In this document: positions 55,226 through 63,730 of the stretch, piece after piece
How positions within the stretch are numbered: position 1 is the first letter of the stretch
Layout: every line of letters starts with the position of its first letter
NCBI GenBank assembly: GCA_003990705.1
Contig: AP018318.1
Location: 2,111,501 to 2,175,500, forward strand
Reading direction: 5' to 3'
Source of the DNA: Nostoc sp. HK-01
GTDB lineage: Bacteria; Cyanobacteriota; Cyanobacteriia; Cyanobacteriales; Nostocaceae
Length of the DNA stretch: 64,000 bases
Program-made: the position numbers and the translations under genes
Notes under the pieces: model-generated
Database searches by the model: none
Told to the model about the DNA's origin: nothing
The model's input: the letters and a program-made list of their open reading frames with translations, nothing else

Positions 55226-56641
55226 ATGCACTATTTGCCAATTATTTATGTTCGCGGCTATGCAGGTACAGATAAAGATGTTGACCAAACTGTAAATGAT
55301 CCATTTTATGGATTTAATAGTGGTTCAACTCATATTCGCGTAGGAGAAAAAGGTACTCCCGAAAAGTTTTTTTTCGAGAGTCCATTGTTACGCTTGATGA
55401 CTGACCACGGTTATCGCCCGGTGTTTGATAATAAGCAACTGAGTAGTAATATCAAAACTATTTGGATTTATCGATTTTATGATATGACTTCTCCTAGTTT
55501 TGGTGATGAAAACACAGTCAGACTAGAAATGGAGGAAATAGCTAAGGGTTTAAGAGACTTAATTAATGTTGTAAAACATGAAAGTGGAGCAGAAAAAGTT
55601 CATTTAATTGCTCACTCAATGGGAGGTCTTGTCTGTCGCAGTTTGATGCAAAAAATTTATCCAGATAACGGCGAAAAAGCTGAAGATCATATTGATAAAT
55701 TATTTACTTATGGTACACCGCATGGTGGGATTTATTTTCAAGTTGGTAGCGGCTTAATTGAAGGTCTCAGAGATACAGTGAGATGGAATAATTCTGATGA
55801 TTTTGGCCCCCAAAGAATGTATGAATATTTCACTCCCGAAAATAAACTCAACTCGATGCGTTCACTACCGCAAACTTTTGACCCGCAAAATCTAGATGAT
55901 GCTTTTTCACCAGACCGCGTTTTTTGTATTATTGGTACGAATGCGCGTGATTATGAAAGTGGTGCTGGTTTGTCACAAAAGGCTGTAGGGCCACAAAGTG
56001 ATGGTTTAGTTCAGCTAGATAAAGCTTATGTTAGAGGAGCGCATCGCGCTTATATTCATCGCACTCATGGCGGACGCTATGGGATGGTGAATTCAGAAGA
56101 AGCCTATCAAAATCTGCAACGGTTTTTGTTTGGTGATATCAAGGTCAAGCTGTCTCTGAGTAATGTAGAATTAAGCGATCGCCAAAATACTTTTTATCAA
56201 ATGGAAGTTCGGGTGGCTTTGCGCGGTCTTCCTACTCCTATACACGAACAAGCCATTGACCGTTATTGTCCCATTACTGTGGAATTAACCAGAGATAAGC
56301 CTGTACCACTATTTACAGCTTTCTTAATTCCTCGTTATGCAGTTAACGCCGATAATACTTGTAGATATGCAATTCGTTTGGCGTTGCATTCGTTTACAAA
56401 GAAAGAAAGAGATTGGTTGTTTGATAGTCACATCGACCAGTTACCTTTATGGTCTGATTATTTAATTGTGGATGTCACAGCTGAAGATGATATATACAAG
56501 GCAAAATACTGTTGGAACTCTGAAAATTTAGAGCCAAATATTGACCTCGGCGTAGGTGCTGATATTCTCTTACCTCAGCGCGGTCGTGATGTTGTGGGGA
56601 CAAAAGCAGCAATTAAGTTAGAAATTTCCCAATGGCAATAA
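55226..56641 (+). CDS. Lipase-like alpha/beta hydrolase
   Basis: A 471-residue protein with AGGAGG 9 bases before ATG. It starts with LPIIYVRGYAGT (oxyanion region) and has the nucleophile elbow HLIAHSMGGLVCRSLM, followed by the typical TYGTPHGGI. The C-terminal half is rich in beta-strands and unclassified. No signal peptide. It lies 143 bp after the RoxA/B-like gene in the same direction and probably hydrolyses an ester or lipid related to the pathway. Confidence 0.85.
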   Translation: MHYLPIIYVRGYAGTDKDVDQTVNDPFYGFNSGSTHIRVGEKGTPEKFFFESPLLRLMTDHGYRPVFDNKQLSSNIKTIWIYRFYDMTSPSFGDENTVRLEMEEIAKGLRDLINVVKHESGAEKVHLIAHSMGGLVCRSLMQKIYPDNGEKAEDHIDKLFTYGTPHGGIYFQVGSGLIEGLRDTVRWNNSDDFGPQRMYEYFTPENKLNSMRSLPQTFDPQNLDDAFSPDRVFCIIGTNARDYESGAGLSQKAVGPQSDGLVQLDKAYVRGAHRAYIHRTHGGRYGMVNSEEAYQNLQRFLFGDIKVKLSLSNVELSDRQNTFYQMEVRVALRGLPTPIHEQAIDRYCPITVELTRDKPVPLFTAFLIPRYAVNADNTCRYAIRLALHSFTKKERDWLFDSHIDQLPLWSDYLIVDVTAEDDIYKAKYCWNSENLEPNIDLGVGADILLPQRGRDVVGTKAAIKLEISQWQ

Positions 56642-56648
56642 TTTTTTA

Positions 56649-56810
56649 AACGCAGAGGTACGCTAAGGTAGGCGCAGAGTTACGCTGAGTTTTTAGGAGT
56701 GCATTGGAGGGTAGGAGGGAGATTTTTAGATTTTTAGGAAACATTATTGATTTTGCTGTAGTCAGTCATTAGTCATAAGTAATAAATTGCGAATGACTAA
56801 TAACTAACTA
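56649..56810. repeat. Dispersed repeat plus short tandem repeats
   Basis: A CGCAGAGGTACGC-type dispersed repeat (56649-56689) is followed near 56760-56810 by AGTCATTAGTCATAAGTAAT-type heptamer repeats. Similar tandem heptamers occur at 14101-14176, 37325-37360, 50855-50890 and 55150-55215. Confidence 0.6.
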
Positions 56811-56840
56811 TTTTTTCTAAATTTTAATTAAGGTAAAGTT

Positions 56841-57632
56841 ATGCAAAGCGATCGCAAAAAAACTGCGCTAATTACTGGTGCATCTGGTGGGATTGGTTAT
56901 GAATTTGTTAAGTTATTTGCTCAAGATAAATACAATTTGGTATTAGTCGCTAGAAGTGAGCAAAAACTCCATCAAATTGCTGCGGAATTAAGAACTAACT
57001 TTAGGATTGATGTCAAAGTTATCGCTAAAGATTTGGCGAATCCTGCTGCGCCAGAAGAAATTTTTGCTGAGTTACAACAAGCTTCTATTAAGATTGATGT
57101 TCTGATTAATAATGCGGGATTTGCTAGTTATGGTTTGTTTAACGAAACAGATTTAACTGCGGAATTACAAATGCTGCAAGTTAATGTGATGTGTCTGACT
57201 CATTTAACTAAGTTGTTTCTCAAGGATATGGTGAAGCAAGGTTATGGCAAAATTTTGAACTTGGCTTCGACTGCGGCTTTTCAACCAGGCCCGTTAATGG
57301 CAGTTTATTATGCGAGTAAGGCTTATGTATTATCATTTTCAGAAGCGATCGCTAATGAATTAGAAGGTACAGGTGTTTCTGTAACTGCGCTTTGTCCAGG
57401 GCCGACAGAATCCAATTTCCAAAAACGCGCCGCAATGGAAGACTCAAAACTTGTCAGTGGTCAAAAAATTATGGATGCGGAAACTGTGGCTAAAATCGGT
57501 TACGAAGCTTTGTTTGATAACAAAACTGTGGTTGTTCCTGGCTTAAAAAATAAACTACTCACGGAAACTGTTAGATTCACCCCCAGAAAGCTGGTGACTA
57601 AAATCGTCAGAAGTATGCAAGAAAGCAAATAG
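56841..57632 (+). CDS. Short-chain dehydrogenase/reductase
   Basis: A 263-residue classical SDR: TGASGGIGYEF (cofactor-binding glycines), NNAGF, catalytic Ser in LASTAAFQPG and YYASK (Tyr and Lys). The Arg at the end of strand 2 (VARSEQK) suggests NADPH. It would oxidise or reduce an alcohol or carbonyl, and as the third plus-strand gene of the divergent cluster may act on an oxidised lipid. A sequence like this is also common as a general housekeeping reductase. Confidence 0.93.
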   Translation: MQSDRKKTALITGASGGIGYEFVKLFAQDKYNLVLVARSEQKLHQIAAELRTNFRIDVKVIAKDLANPAAPEEIFAELQQASIKIDVLINNAGFASYGLFNETDLTAELQMLQVNVMCLTHLTKLFLKDMVKQGYGKILNLASTAAFQPGPLMAVYYASKAYVLSFSEAIANELEGTGVSVTALCPGPTESNFQKRAAMEDSKLVSGQKIMDAETVAKIGYEALFDNKTVVVPGLKNKLLTETVRFTPRKLVTKIVRSMQESK

Positions 57633-57699
57633 TGATGGTCGGTTGGGTGCAGACGCACACACAATATTTGCTCTGTAACCCAACATTTTTTAAATGATT

Positions 57700-57777
57700 T
57701 CACGCAGAGGAGCGAGTGCGTTGCGCGGGTTCCCCGCGTTATAGCAACTGGTGTAGCGCAAAGTCGCAGAGAGGATG
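57700..57777. repeat. GC-rich dispersed repeat
   Basis: Contains CACGCAGAGGAGCG, then the small palindromic GCGCGGGTTCCCCGCG core (about 57724-57740) and CGCAGAGAGG. The CGCGGGTTCCCCGC core recurs at about 61471-61486. Confidence 0.6.
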
Positions 57778-57913
57778 AGAGGTGATAGTTTTGAATGACT
57801 CAGCACTCAGCACTTTTTTCGCATCAGGATTTACACTAATACACAATTTATTAAGTACGGTGTTACGCTGAGGTATTCAAATCTACATAAATACCAACTG
57901 TGTAAATTCTGAT

Positions 57914-58339
57914 ATGTCTAAATTAATATCAGCTTTTTTAATTACCGCTACTTTGCTATTGACAGCCAGCAATGATTCTAAAATTTCAATGGCGGGAACT
58001 TGTGCTTCTAACTGTGGTAAGGCTCCAATTCAGTTTACACCAGGGCAACGTATCCGCGTGCAAGTAGTTAACAGAACACCCCGTGTGCTTCAACTACAAA
58101 AACCTTCAATTACTGACCCGGTTTCCCTAAATCCTGGACAAAATTTATATTTAGACCAGCTAGAAGGTACTGAACCAAATACATCTTTAATATTTTGGGA
58201 TAACACGGGTAGGTCAGTAGAAGCTAATCTTTCTCGACCTAATTTAGCTACCTTGCGCGTGGAACTGCGTCCGACTTGGCGGGTTCCTGGCGATCGCTCG
58301 GTATATATTCAAGATGATGGTAGGATAAATGTTTTGTAA
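57914..58339 (+). CDS. Small exported protein of unknown function
   Basis: A 141-residue protein with a signal peptide (MSKLISAFLITATLLLTAS) and a mature part with two early cysteines (CASNC) and beta-strand-rich sequence (GQRIRVQVVNRTPRVLQLQ, LRVELRPTWRVPGDRSVYI). This looks like a small conserved periplasmic protein of cyanobacteria. It is 9 bp before the ABM gene and probably co-transcribed with it. Confidence 0.7.
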   Translation: MSKLISAFLITATLLLTASNDSKISMAGTCASNCGKAPIQFTPGQRIRVQVVNRTPRVLQLQKPSITDPVSLNPGQNLYLDQLEGTEPNTSLIFWDNTGRSVEANLSRPNLATLRVELRPTWRVPGDRSVYIQDDGRINVL

Positions 58340-58348
58340 TCCTACATT

Positions 58349-58639
58349 ATGATTCTGGAAGCAGTAATGCTCAGTGTTAAAAGTGGCACTGAGCAAAATT
58401 TTGAAACCGCTTTCCAACAAGCCTCGCCTCTAATTTCATCAATGAATGGCTACATATCCCATGAACTTCATCAATGTCTGGAAGTCAGGGGTAAATATTT
58501 ATTGTTGGTGAAATGGGAAACTTTAGAGGCGCATACAATCGGCTTTAGAGGTTCACCTGAATATCAGCAATGGAAACAACTACTCCACCATTTTTATGAG
58601 CCGTTTCCGACGGTTGAACATTTTGAACCTATTTTATAA
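58349..58639 (+). CDS. ABM domain protein (second copy)
   Basis: A 96-residue ABM-fold protein (MILEAVMLSVKSGTEQNFET, NGYISHELHQCLEVRGKYLLLVKWE, FYEPFPTVEHFEPI). Same superfamily as 44143-44448 but clearly divergent. Probably co-transcribed with the exported protein before it. A strong terminator follows. Confidence 0.85.
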   Translation: MILEAVMLSVKSGTEQNFETAFQQASPLISSMNGYISHELHQCLEVRGKYLLLVKWETLEAHTIGFRGSPEYQQWKQLLHHFYEPFPTVEHFEPIL

Positions 58640-58660
58640 AAGTCAGGCTTCAGTTGATAA

Positions 58661-58692
58661 AAGGGTGTAACTTCAAGTAGTTACACCTTTTT
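58661..58692 (+). terminator. Rho-independent terminator after the ABM gene
   Basis: AAGGGTGTAACT (58661-58672) pairs with AGTTACACCTTT (58679-58690), followed by TT. Confidence 0.85.
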
Positions 58693-58712
58693 GATTGCAA
58701 TCGCCACAATTT

Positions 58713-59177
58713 ATGCAACAGATAATAGATAATATCAAGCAAACTATAGTACAAAGAAAAATACTTTGGGCTTATCCAATTGCAAACAAATTACAAAAAT
58801 ATCATTATAGTTTGGCAATTAAATGGGCAGTAGAATCTATACAAATATATTCATCTGAGATTAAATCAGACAAACTCTCCAAGCTTGATAAATATATTCA
58901 GCAAGCAATGGATTCGCAAAATATTTTAACTCCTCAACAATGTCTTGAGATTAGTCGAGAAATATGGTATCTGCCTGACAGGGAAGAAATTCAAACTGCT
59001 GTAGCTCGACTATGGGGTTCGATATCAGCTTTTAAAGATGGAGACGAACATGGTGGAATAATGGAAGCCACTATGACTGTTGAATTATTATTACCCGATC
59101 TATCTGATCGTCTTCTATTAGAGCGATATTTAGAAGCTGCTGTAAGAATTTGCGAAGAATACGAATTACAAAACTAG
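58713..59177 (+). CDS. Hypothetical protein
   Basis: A 154-residue protein starting MQQIIDNIKQTIVQRKILW; a TTG six codons earlier is less likely. It is mostly helical, with an acidic C-terminus (ELLLPDLSDRLLLERYLEAAV) and no signal, membrane segment or metal motif. I do not recognise the family. It stands alone between a terminator and recJ. Confidence 0.6.
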   Translation: MQQIIDNIKQTIVQRKILWAYPIANKLQKYHYSLAIKWAVESIQIYSSEIKSDKLSKLDKYIQQAMDSQNILTPQQCLEISREIWYLPDREEIQTAVARLWGSISAFKDGDEHGGIMEATMTVELLLPDLSDRLLLERYLEAAVRICEEYELQN

Positions 59178-59312
59178 GCTTTTGAGTAGTGCGCTCACAT
59201 TTATTATTTCTGTGATCGCTCATTGCGAATTCTCGACAATGATAGAATAAACTGTCTTAAAAGTGTTATCAGTTAAGAGTTAAGCAACAACTCCCAACTA
59301 TCGTCCTTCATC

Positions 59313-61406
59313 GTGCTAGACCGACCTTTAACAGAACGTTCACAAATTCGCAAACGCTTACCGAATCAGCGTTGGCAAATTTATCCCCAAAAAACAGATT
59401 TAGCTGAAAAACTGGCAGTTTCTATCAATCTATCTCCCATCATTAGCCAGTTATTGATTAATCGTGGTATTGAAACACCAGCACAAGCACAAGCATTTTT
59501 AGAGCCAGAATCGATAGTTTTACCTTCACCTTTGGAAGAATTTCCCGATTTGGCGATGAGTGTGGAGTTGTTGCAAGAGGCGATCGCATCTCAAAGTAAA
59601 ATCGCTATCTGTGGAGATTATGATGCAGATGGTATGACTAGCACTGCATTACTGTTGCGGAGTCTGCGGGCTTTAGGCGCACAGGTAGATTATGCTATTC
59701 CTAGTCGGATGCACGAAGGTTACGGTATTAACAAACGCATCGTTGAAGAATTTCACAGTGAAGGTGTCAAACTAATTCTCACTGTCGATAATGGTATCTC
59801 TGCTTATGAACCCATTGCTAGAGCCAAAGAACTCGGCGTAAAGGTCATTGTCACCGACCACCACGACATTCCGCAACAATTACCCCCAGCCGATGCTATC
59901 CTCAACCCCAAACTCATCGCCGAATCTTCACCTTACCGCGGTGTGGCTGGTGTTGGTGTAGCTTACATTCTGGCGGTATGTCTCGCACAACAGCTAGGTG
60001 AAACCAGAGGCTTAATTCAGCCAATGCTAGAATTATTCACCCTCGGAACTATTGCAGATTTAGCGCCTTTAACTGGTGTAAATCGCCGCTGGGTAAAACG
60101 CGGTTTAAAACATTTACCCAAGTCTAGATTACCTGGTGTGCAAGCGTTAATTCAGATAGGCGGTGTGCAAGCTAAAGAAGCAGGGGAGCAGAGGAGCAGG
60201 GGAGCAGGGGAGAAAAATTCTTCCAAGTCACTCAAACCTGAAGATATTGGCTTTCGTCTTGGTCCGAGGATTAATGCAGTTGGTAGAATTGGCGATCCTC
60301 AGACGGTGATTGATTTGCTGACTACGGATGATATGGGAATTGCACTGACCAGAGCAATGCAGTGTGAACAAACAAACACTAGCCGTCAGCAAATGTGCGA
60401 GGAGATTGAACAAGAAGCGATCGCTTATGTAGAATCAGAATTCATCGCCTCTTTACCGCAAGACCGGGTATTGGTTGTGGTGCAGCCTGAGTGGCATCAT
60501 GGGGTGATTGGGATTGTCGCCTCTCGCTTGGTGGAACGCTATGGTGTGCCTGTTTTTATTGGTACTTATGAAGATGCAGGACATATCCGCGGTTCAGCGC
60601 GGGGAATTCCTGAGTTTCATGTGTTTGAAGCGTTGGAATACTGTCGAGATTTGTTAGGTAAGTTTGGTGGACACAAAGCAGCGGGTGGATTTTCTTTACC
60701 CGCAGAAAATTTAGAATCGGTGCGATCGCGGTTAATTGATTTTGCTAACCAGTGTCTAGAACCGCAACACCTCAAACCACTCCTCAAGATTGATGCTCAA
60801 GCTAATTTCGATCAAATTAATCAGCAGCTTTTTCAACAGCTAAATGCACTGCATCCTTGCGGTATCGATAACCCCGACCCAGTTTTTTGGACTGCAAATG
60901 TGCAAGTCATTGAACAGCAAATTGTGGGTAAGGGTCATATTAAGGTAACACTCGCCCAAACTATCAATGATCAGCAATATATAATTAAGGCGATCGCTTG
61001 GCGTTGGCGTGATTACTTCCCTTTACCACAACGGGTTGATGTCGCTTATAAGTTGCGCGAAAACACTTTTAACGGCAATACTAAGATTGAATTAGAGTTG
61101 CTTGGAGTTAGATTAACAACAGTTGCTACGCAAATCTTTTACACTGCGCTACCCAACTCACTTAGAACCACTTTTGAGTACAAGCAACGTCAATATACTT
61201 GTGGCATCTATCAAAATAACTCTTTACCAGAACTCAGAATTAAAAATCCTGAAGGCAAAATTCTCGTCATGCACCCAGAACGTATAATTGGCTTGTTGGG
61301 AACCAGTCGTGAAAATGCTATAGAGGTTGATATATCTCAACCACAATATGATTCTATTATTCAAGCAGCGTTGCAAGCATTATCATACATAAATGCTGAG
61401 TCATGA
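59313..61406 (+). CDS. recJ: RecJ single-strand-specific 5'-3' exonuclease
   Basis: A 697-residue protein with a GTG start. The DHH domain has DYDADGMTS (102-110), the SRMHEGYG motif and TDHHDIP (181-187); the DHHA1 domain has GKFGGHKAAGGFSLP (about 449-463); an OB-fold and a cyanobacterial C-terminal extension follow. RecJ resects DNA ends in recombination and mismatch repair with Mn/Mg. An extra segment of about 20 residues at 288-308 (KEAGEQRSRGAGEKNSS) is translated from a tandem repeat. Not in an obvious operon. Confidence 0.96.
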   Translation: MLDRPLTERSQIRKRLPNQRWQIYPQKTDLAEKLAVSINLSPIISQLLINRGIETPAQAQAFLEPESIVLPSPLEEFPDLAMSVELLQEAIASQSKIAICGDYDADGMTSTALLLRSLRALGAQVDYAIPSRMHEGYGINKRIVEEFHSEGVKLILTVDNGISAYEPIARAKELGVKVIVTDHHDIPQQLPPADAILNPKLIAESSPYRGVAGVGVAYILAVCLAQQLGETRGLIQPMLELFTLGTIADLAPLTGVNRRWVKRGLKHLPKSRLPGVQALIQIGGVQAKEAGEQRSRGAGEKNSSKSLKPEDIGFRLGPRINAVGRIGDPQTVIDLLTTDDMGIALTRAMQCEQTNTSRQQMCEEIEQEAIAYVESEFIASLPQDRVLVVVQPEWHHGVIGIVASRLVERYGVPVFIGTYEDAGHIRGSARGIPEFHVFEALEYCRDLLGKFGGHKAAGGFSLPAENLESVRSRLIDFANQCLEPQHLKPLLKIDAQANFDQINQQLFQQLNALHPCGIDNPDPVFWTANVQVIEQQIVGKGHIKVTLAQTINDQQYIIKAIAWRWRDYFPLPQRVDVAYKLRENTFNGNTKIELELLGVRLTTVATQIFYTALPNSLRTTFEYKQRQYTCGIYQNNSLPELRIKNPEGKILVMHPERIIGLLGTSRENAIEVDISQPQYDSIIQAALQALSYINAES
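60181..60214 (+). repeat. Short tandem repeat inside recJ
   Basis: CAGGGGAGCAGAGGAGCAGG and the next bases repeat a GGGGAGCA-type unit about four times. Such repeats are normally intergenic in these genomes, but this one is in frame in recJ. Confidence 0.8.
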
Positions 61407-61465
61407 ATACTGATTTTTCACTCAGCACTCAAAACTCAGCGAGAAGTTGCGTGCGGAGAGAACTT

Positions 61466-61530
61466 GCGTGCGCGGGTTCCCCGCATTGAGCAAAGTTCGA
61501 GGAGTTCCCCCCGTTGAGTAAACTTCGGTG
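61466..61530. repeat. GC-rich dispersed repeat
   Basis: TTGCGTGCGCGGGTTCCCCG at about 61465-61484 and the related GAGTTCCCCCCGTTGAGTAA just after it match the palindromic core seen at about 57721-57745. It lies between recJ and psb30. Confidence 0.5.
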
Positions 61531-61541
61531 ACTCAGAACTC

Positions 61542-61676
61542 TTACAGGTTGCCGTTGCGAAAAGCCAAAACAAAAATTACAGCAGGCCCAGCAATGACAA
61601 TTAGTGCTACAGAGAGTAGCTGGAAAATAACTTCCCAATTGATACTGGTGACAGCGCTAATGATACCGTCAAACAT
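61542..61676 (-). CDS. psb30: Photosystem II protein Psb30 (Ycf12)
   Basis: A 44-residue single-helix protein. The segment [19 protein letters not shown] and the end [12 protein letters not shown] match the conserved Psb30/Ycf12 pattern. It is a small thylakoid-membrane subunit of photosystem II that stabilises the complex. Too short for usual ORF cut-offs. It is read from its own promoter in the gap before the YkgJ-like gene. Confidence 0.93.
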   Translation of the reverse strand: MFDGIISAVTSINWEVIFQLLSVALIVIAGPAVIFVLAFRNGNL

Positions 61677-61807
61677 TTTTTCTCTTTCCTCCCAATTATC
61701 TTAAAACAGTTCGATAATCAATTAGTTGCAAAACCCGCATTTGATCATATCCGCCAATGGTATGCAAGTTTTAATTTACTTAACAAAATTATAGGAAAAA
61801 ACATAAA

Positions 61808-62158
61808 ATGGCAAACTGGCAATGTGTCAAACAATGTGGAGCCTGCTGTAATCTCGACCCAGCAGAACGTCCCGATTTAGATGAATATCTCTTACCAGAC
61901 GAGTTAGAACTTTACCTGAGTATGGTAGGCAAAGATGGCTGGTGCATCAATTTCGACCACGATACAAGAGAATGCCAGATTTACGCCAACCGTCCGCGCT
62001 TCTGTCGGGTAGAAGCTGAGGCGTTTCAAGATATGTATGGGATTGAGCCAGAAGAACTTAATGATTTTGCTATAGATTGCTGTCGCCAACAAATTGAAGG
62101 GGTATATGGCGATCGCTCTTTAGAAATGTTGCGCTTCGATAAAGCCGTGGGGATTTAA
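61808..62158 (+). CDS. YkgJ family cysteine-cluster protein
   Basis: A 116-residue protein with the YkgJ-type cysteine pattern: CVKQCGACC at the N-terminus, then CINFDHDTRECQIYANRPRFC in the middle and CC near the C-terminus. The family is thought to bind zinc or an iron-sulfur cluster; its function is not established. Diverges from psb30. Confidence 0.88.
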   Translation: MANWQCVKQCGACCNLDPAERPDLDEYLLPDELELYLSMVGKDGWCINFDHDTRECQIYANRPRFCRVEAEAFQDMYGIEPEELNDFAIDCCRQQIEGVYGDRSLEMLRFDKAVGI

Positions 62159-62374
62159 ACTTATATGAAGTTAATTCTCATCTGAAACATCATTTTAAAG
62201 CTGCTTCCCACCAACTTCGTAGAGGATGATTGATTTGTTTATCGTACATACTGGTATCACTTATTGTAACTATTTTACTGTTGCCATATATTCACGCCAA
62301 ATAGTTGCAATTTATGACAACAATCTGAGAAAATGAGAAGAATATGAAAATAACCTAGCAACAAAACTACGCCT

Positions 62375-62767
62375 GTGAAACTCGACTCTGCACCCGTAGC
62401 TATTTCTGCGAAAGACCTGCCAGAATTAAAGGAAGATACTACATCTCAACTCACTACTGTAATTACTGCTAGTCACAAAAAGCGGGACTCAGCATTTGTA
62501 GTGTTTGGCACAACATTCATTACCATCTTTCTTGCAGAAATTGGTGATAAAACTCAGCTATCGACTTTATTAATGAGTGCAGAATCTCATGCACCTTGGG
62601 TAGTTTTTCTAGGATCGGGGGCTGCACTAATCACAACAAGTTTGCTAGGTGTACTCTTGGGTAGTTGGATATCTAGCCGCCTCAGTCCCAAAACTGTAGA
62701 AAAATCCGCCGGAGTCATGTTGCTGTTAATTTCAGTGATGCTGTTTTGGGATGTATTGCAAGGTTAG
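62375..62767 (+). CDS. Half-size UPF0016 (Gdt1/Mnx-type) manganese exchanger, first subunit
   Basis: A 130-residue protein with a GTG start and a 45-residue soluble lead. It carries one copy of the family motif E-x-G-D-K-T/S (AEIGDKTQLSTLLMS) and three membrane helices. Usual Gdt1/Mnx proteins have two such halves in one chain. The next gene supplies the other half, so the two are expected to dimerise into a Mn2+ exporter or thylakoid transporter. I recall that such hemi-exchangers were described in Anabaena, but cannot confirm orthology. Confidence 0.88.
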   Translation: MKLDSAPVAISAKDLPELKEDTTSQLTTVITASHKKRDSAFVVFGTTFITIFLAEIGDKTQLSTLLMSAESHAPWVVFLGSGAALITTSLLGVLLGSWISSRLSPKTVEKSAGVMLLLISVMLFWDVLQG

Positions 62768-62805
62768 TTTACATTGCCTATTTATTCCTTACTCGCTCTA
62801 AATTT

Positions 62806-63108
62806 ATGGATTGGCATCTTTTAGGACTAAGCTTTATTACAGTTTTTTTATCAGAATTAGGCGACAAAAGTCAGTTAGCGGCGATCGCACTTTCGAGTCG
62901 TGGTCAATCTCAAAAAGCGATATTTTTCGGTACAGCAGGCGCATTATTATTAACTAGCCTTTTAGGCGCATTGGCTGGTGGTGCGGTAGCAGAGTTATTA
63001 CCTACACGGATATTAAAAGCGATCGCGGCTATGGGTTTTGCCATCCTAGCTGCAAGGTTGTTGTTTTTTAACAATGAAGAATCGCCAGATTCGGAACCAA
63101 CACCCTAA
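62806..63108 (+). CDS. Half-size UPF0016 manganese exchanger, second subunit
   Basis: A 100-residue protein from ATG 62806 with three helices and the second family motif (SELGDKSQLAAIALSS). The frame is open back to 62746 within the first gene, but the ATG start is much better. The 38-bp gap to the first subunit and the strong terminator that follows mark a two-gene operon. Confidence 0.88.
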   Translation: MDWHLLGLSFITVFLSELGDKSQLAAIALSSRGQSQKAIFFGTAGALLLTSLLGALAGGAVAELLPTRILKAIAAMGFAILAARLLFFNNEESPDSEPTP

Positions 63109-63127
63109 ATTATTACTGAAAAATGAG

Positions 63128-63161
63128 AACCCCAGTTTTACTAAAAAACTGGGGTTTTTTC
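63128..63161 (+). terminator. Rho-independent terminator of the UPF0016 operon
   Basis: AACCCCAGTTTT (63128-63139) pairs with AAAACTGGGGTT (63145-63156) and is followed by T residues to 63160. Confidence 0.95.
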
Positions 63162-63238
63162 ACATTCAATTTTTGTCACGAGTCTTCAATAAATAACGGT
63201 GGAGAAGTTTTATCCTTCCTACTCCCCATTTTCTTTAT

Positions 63239-63730
63239 TTATTCAACTTGTACCCGCCAGCATTGGCTTAACAATATTCCTCCAGTCACTAGCTTAACTG
63301 CGTCTAATATCCAGTAACCGCCGTGTAGTAAATCCATTGATGCTGGAACTGTAGCTGTTTCAAACAAATTGAGATGAATTCCAGCAGCGCACATATTTGG
63401 AGTTAAAAAGTAAGTTTCTAGCAGAGAGACTGTGAGCAAAATAATAGCAAAAACAATGGTGTTAGGATGCCAGTTATGCTTGGTTTTACTCAAAGCCAAC
63501 ACACCAGTTAAAATTACCGCAGCAGATAACAATTCAATCCGATTAAAATTCCAAAAAATTGCATAGCCAGCTGTAGTAAAACCAGCTTCGGTCATCATAC
63601 CAGAAAGATAAAGACTAGGCATTATTACCCAATCTAAAATTACGCTGGCACTTAGCCAAAAACCCAAGGTCAACATAATGGCGGGTTGCCAAATTGACCG
63701 CTTGAATGCAACTGTAGCAAGTGTATTCAT
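63239..63730 (-). CDS. Four-helix integral membrane protein of unknown function
   Basis: A 163-residue protein with four hydrophobic segments (about 14-38, 62-82, 90-110, 135-155). The pattern (LDWVIMPSLYLSGMM, FNRIELLSA, HLNLFETATVP) is typical of a conserved cyanobacterial membrane protein without assigned role. Convergent with the UPF0016 operon. Confidence 0.75.
   Translation of the reverse strand: MNTLATVAFKRSIWQPAIMLTLGFWLSASVILDWVIMPSLYLSGMMTEAGFTTAGYAIFWNFNRIELLSAAVILTGVLALSKTKHNWHPNTIVFAIILLTVSLLETYFLTPNMCAAGIHLNLFETATVPASMDLLHGGYWILDAVKLVTGGILLSQCWRVQVE

Noticed and set aside
61429-61638. 69-codon minus-strand open frame
   Set aside because: Overlaps psb30 in another frame and is made largely of dispersed GC-rich repeat.
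63123-63317. 64-codon frame after the UPF0016 operon
   Set aside because: It is read through the terminator and antisense to the membrane protein gene.
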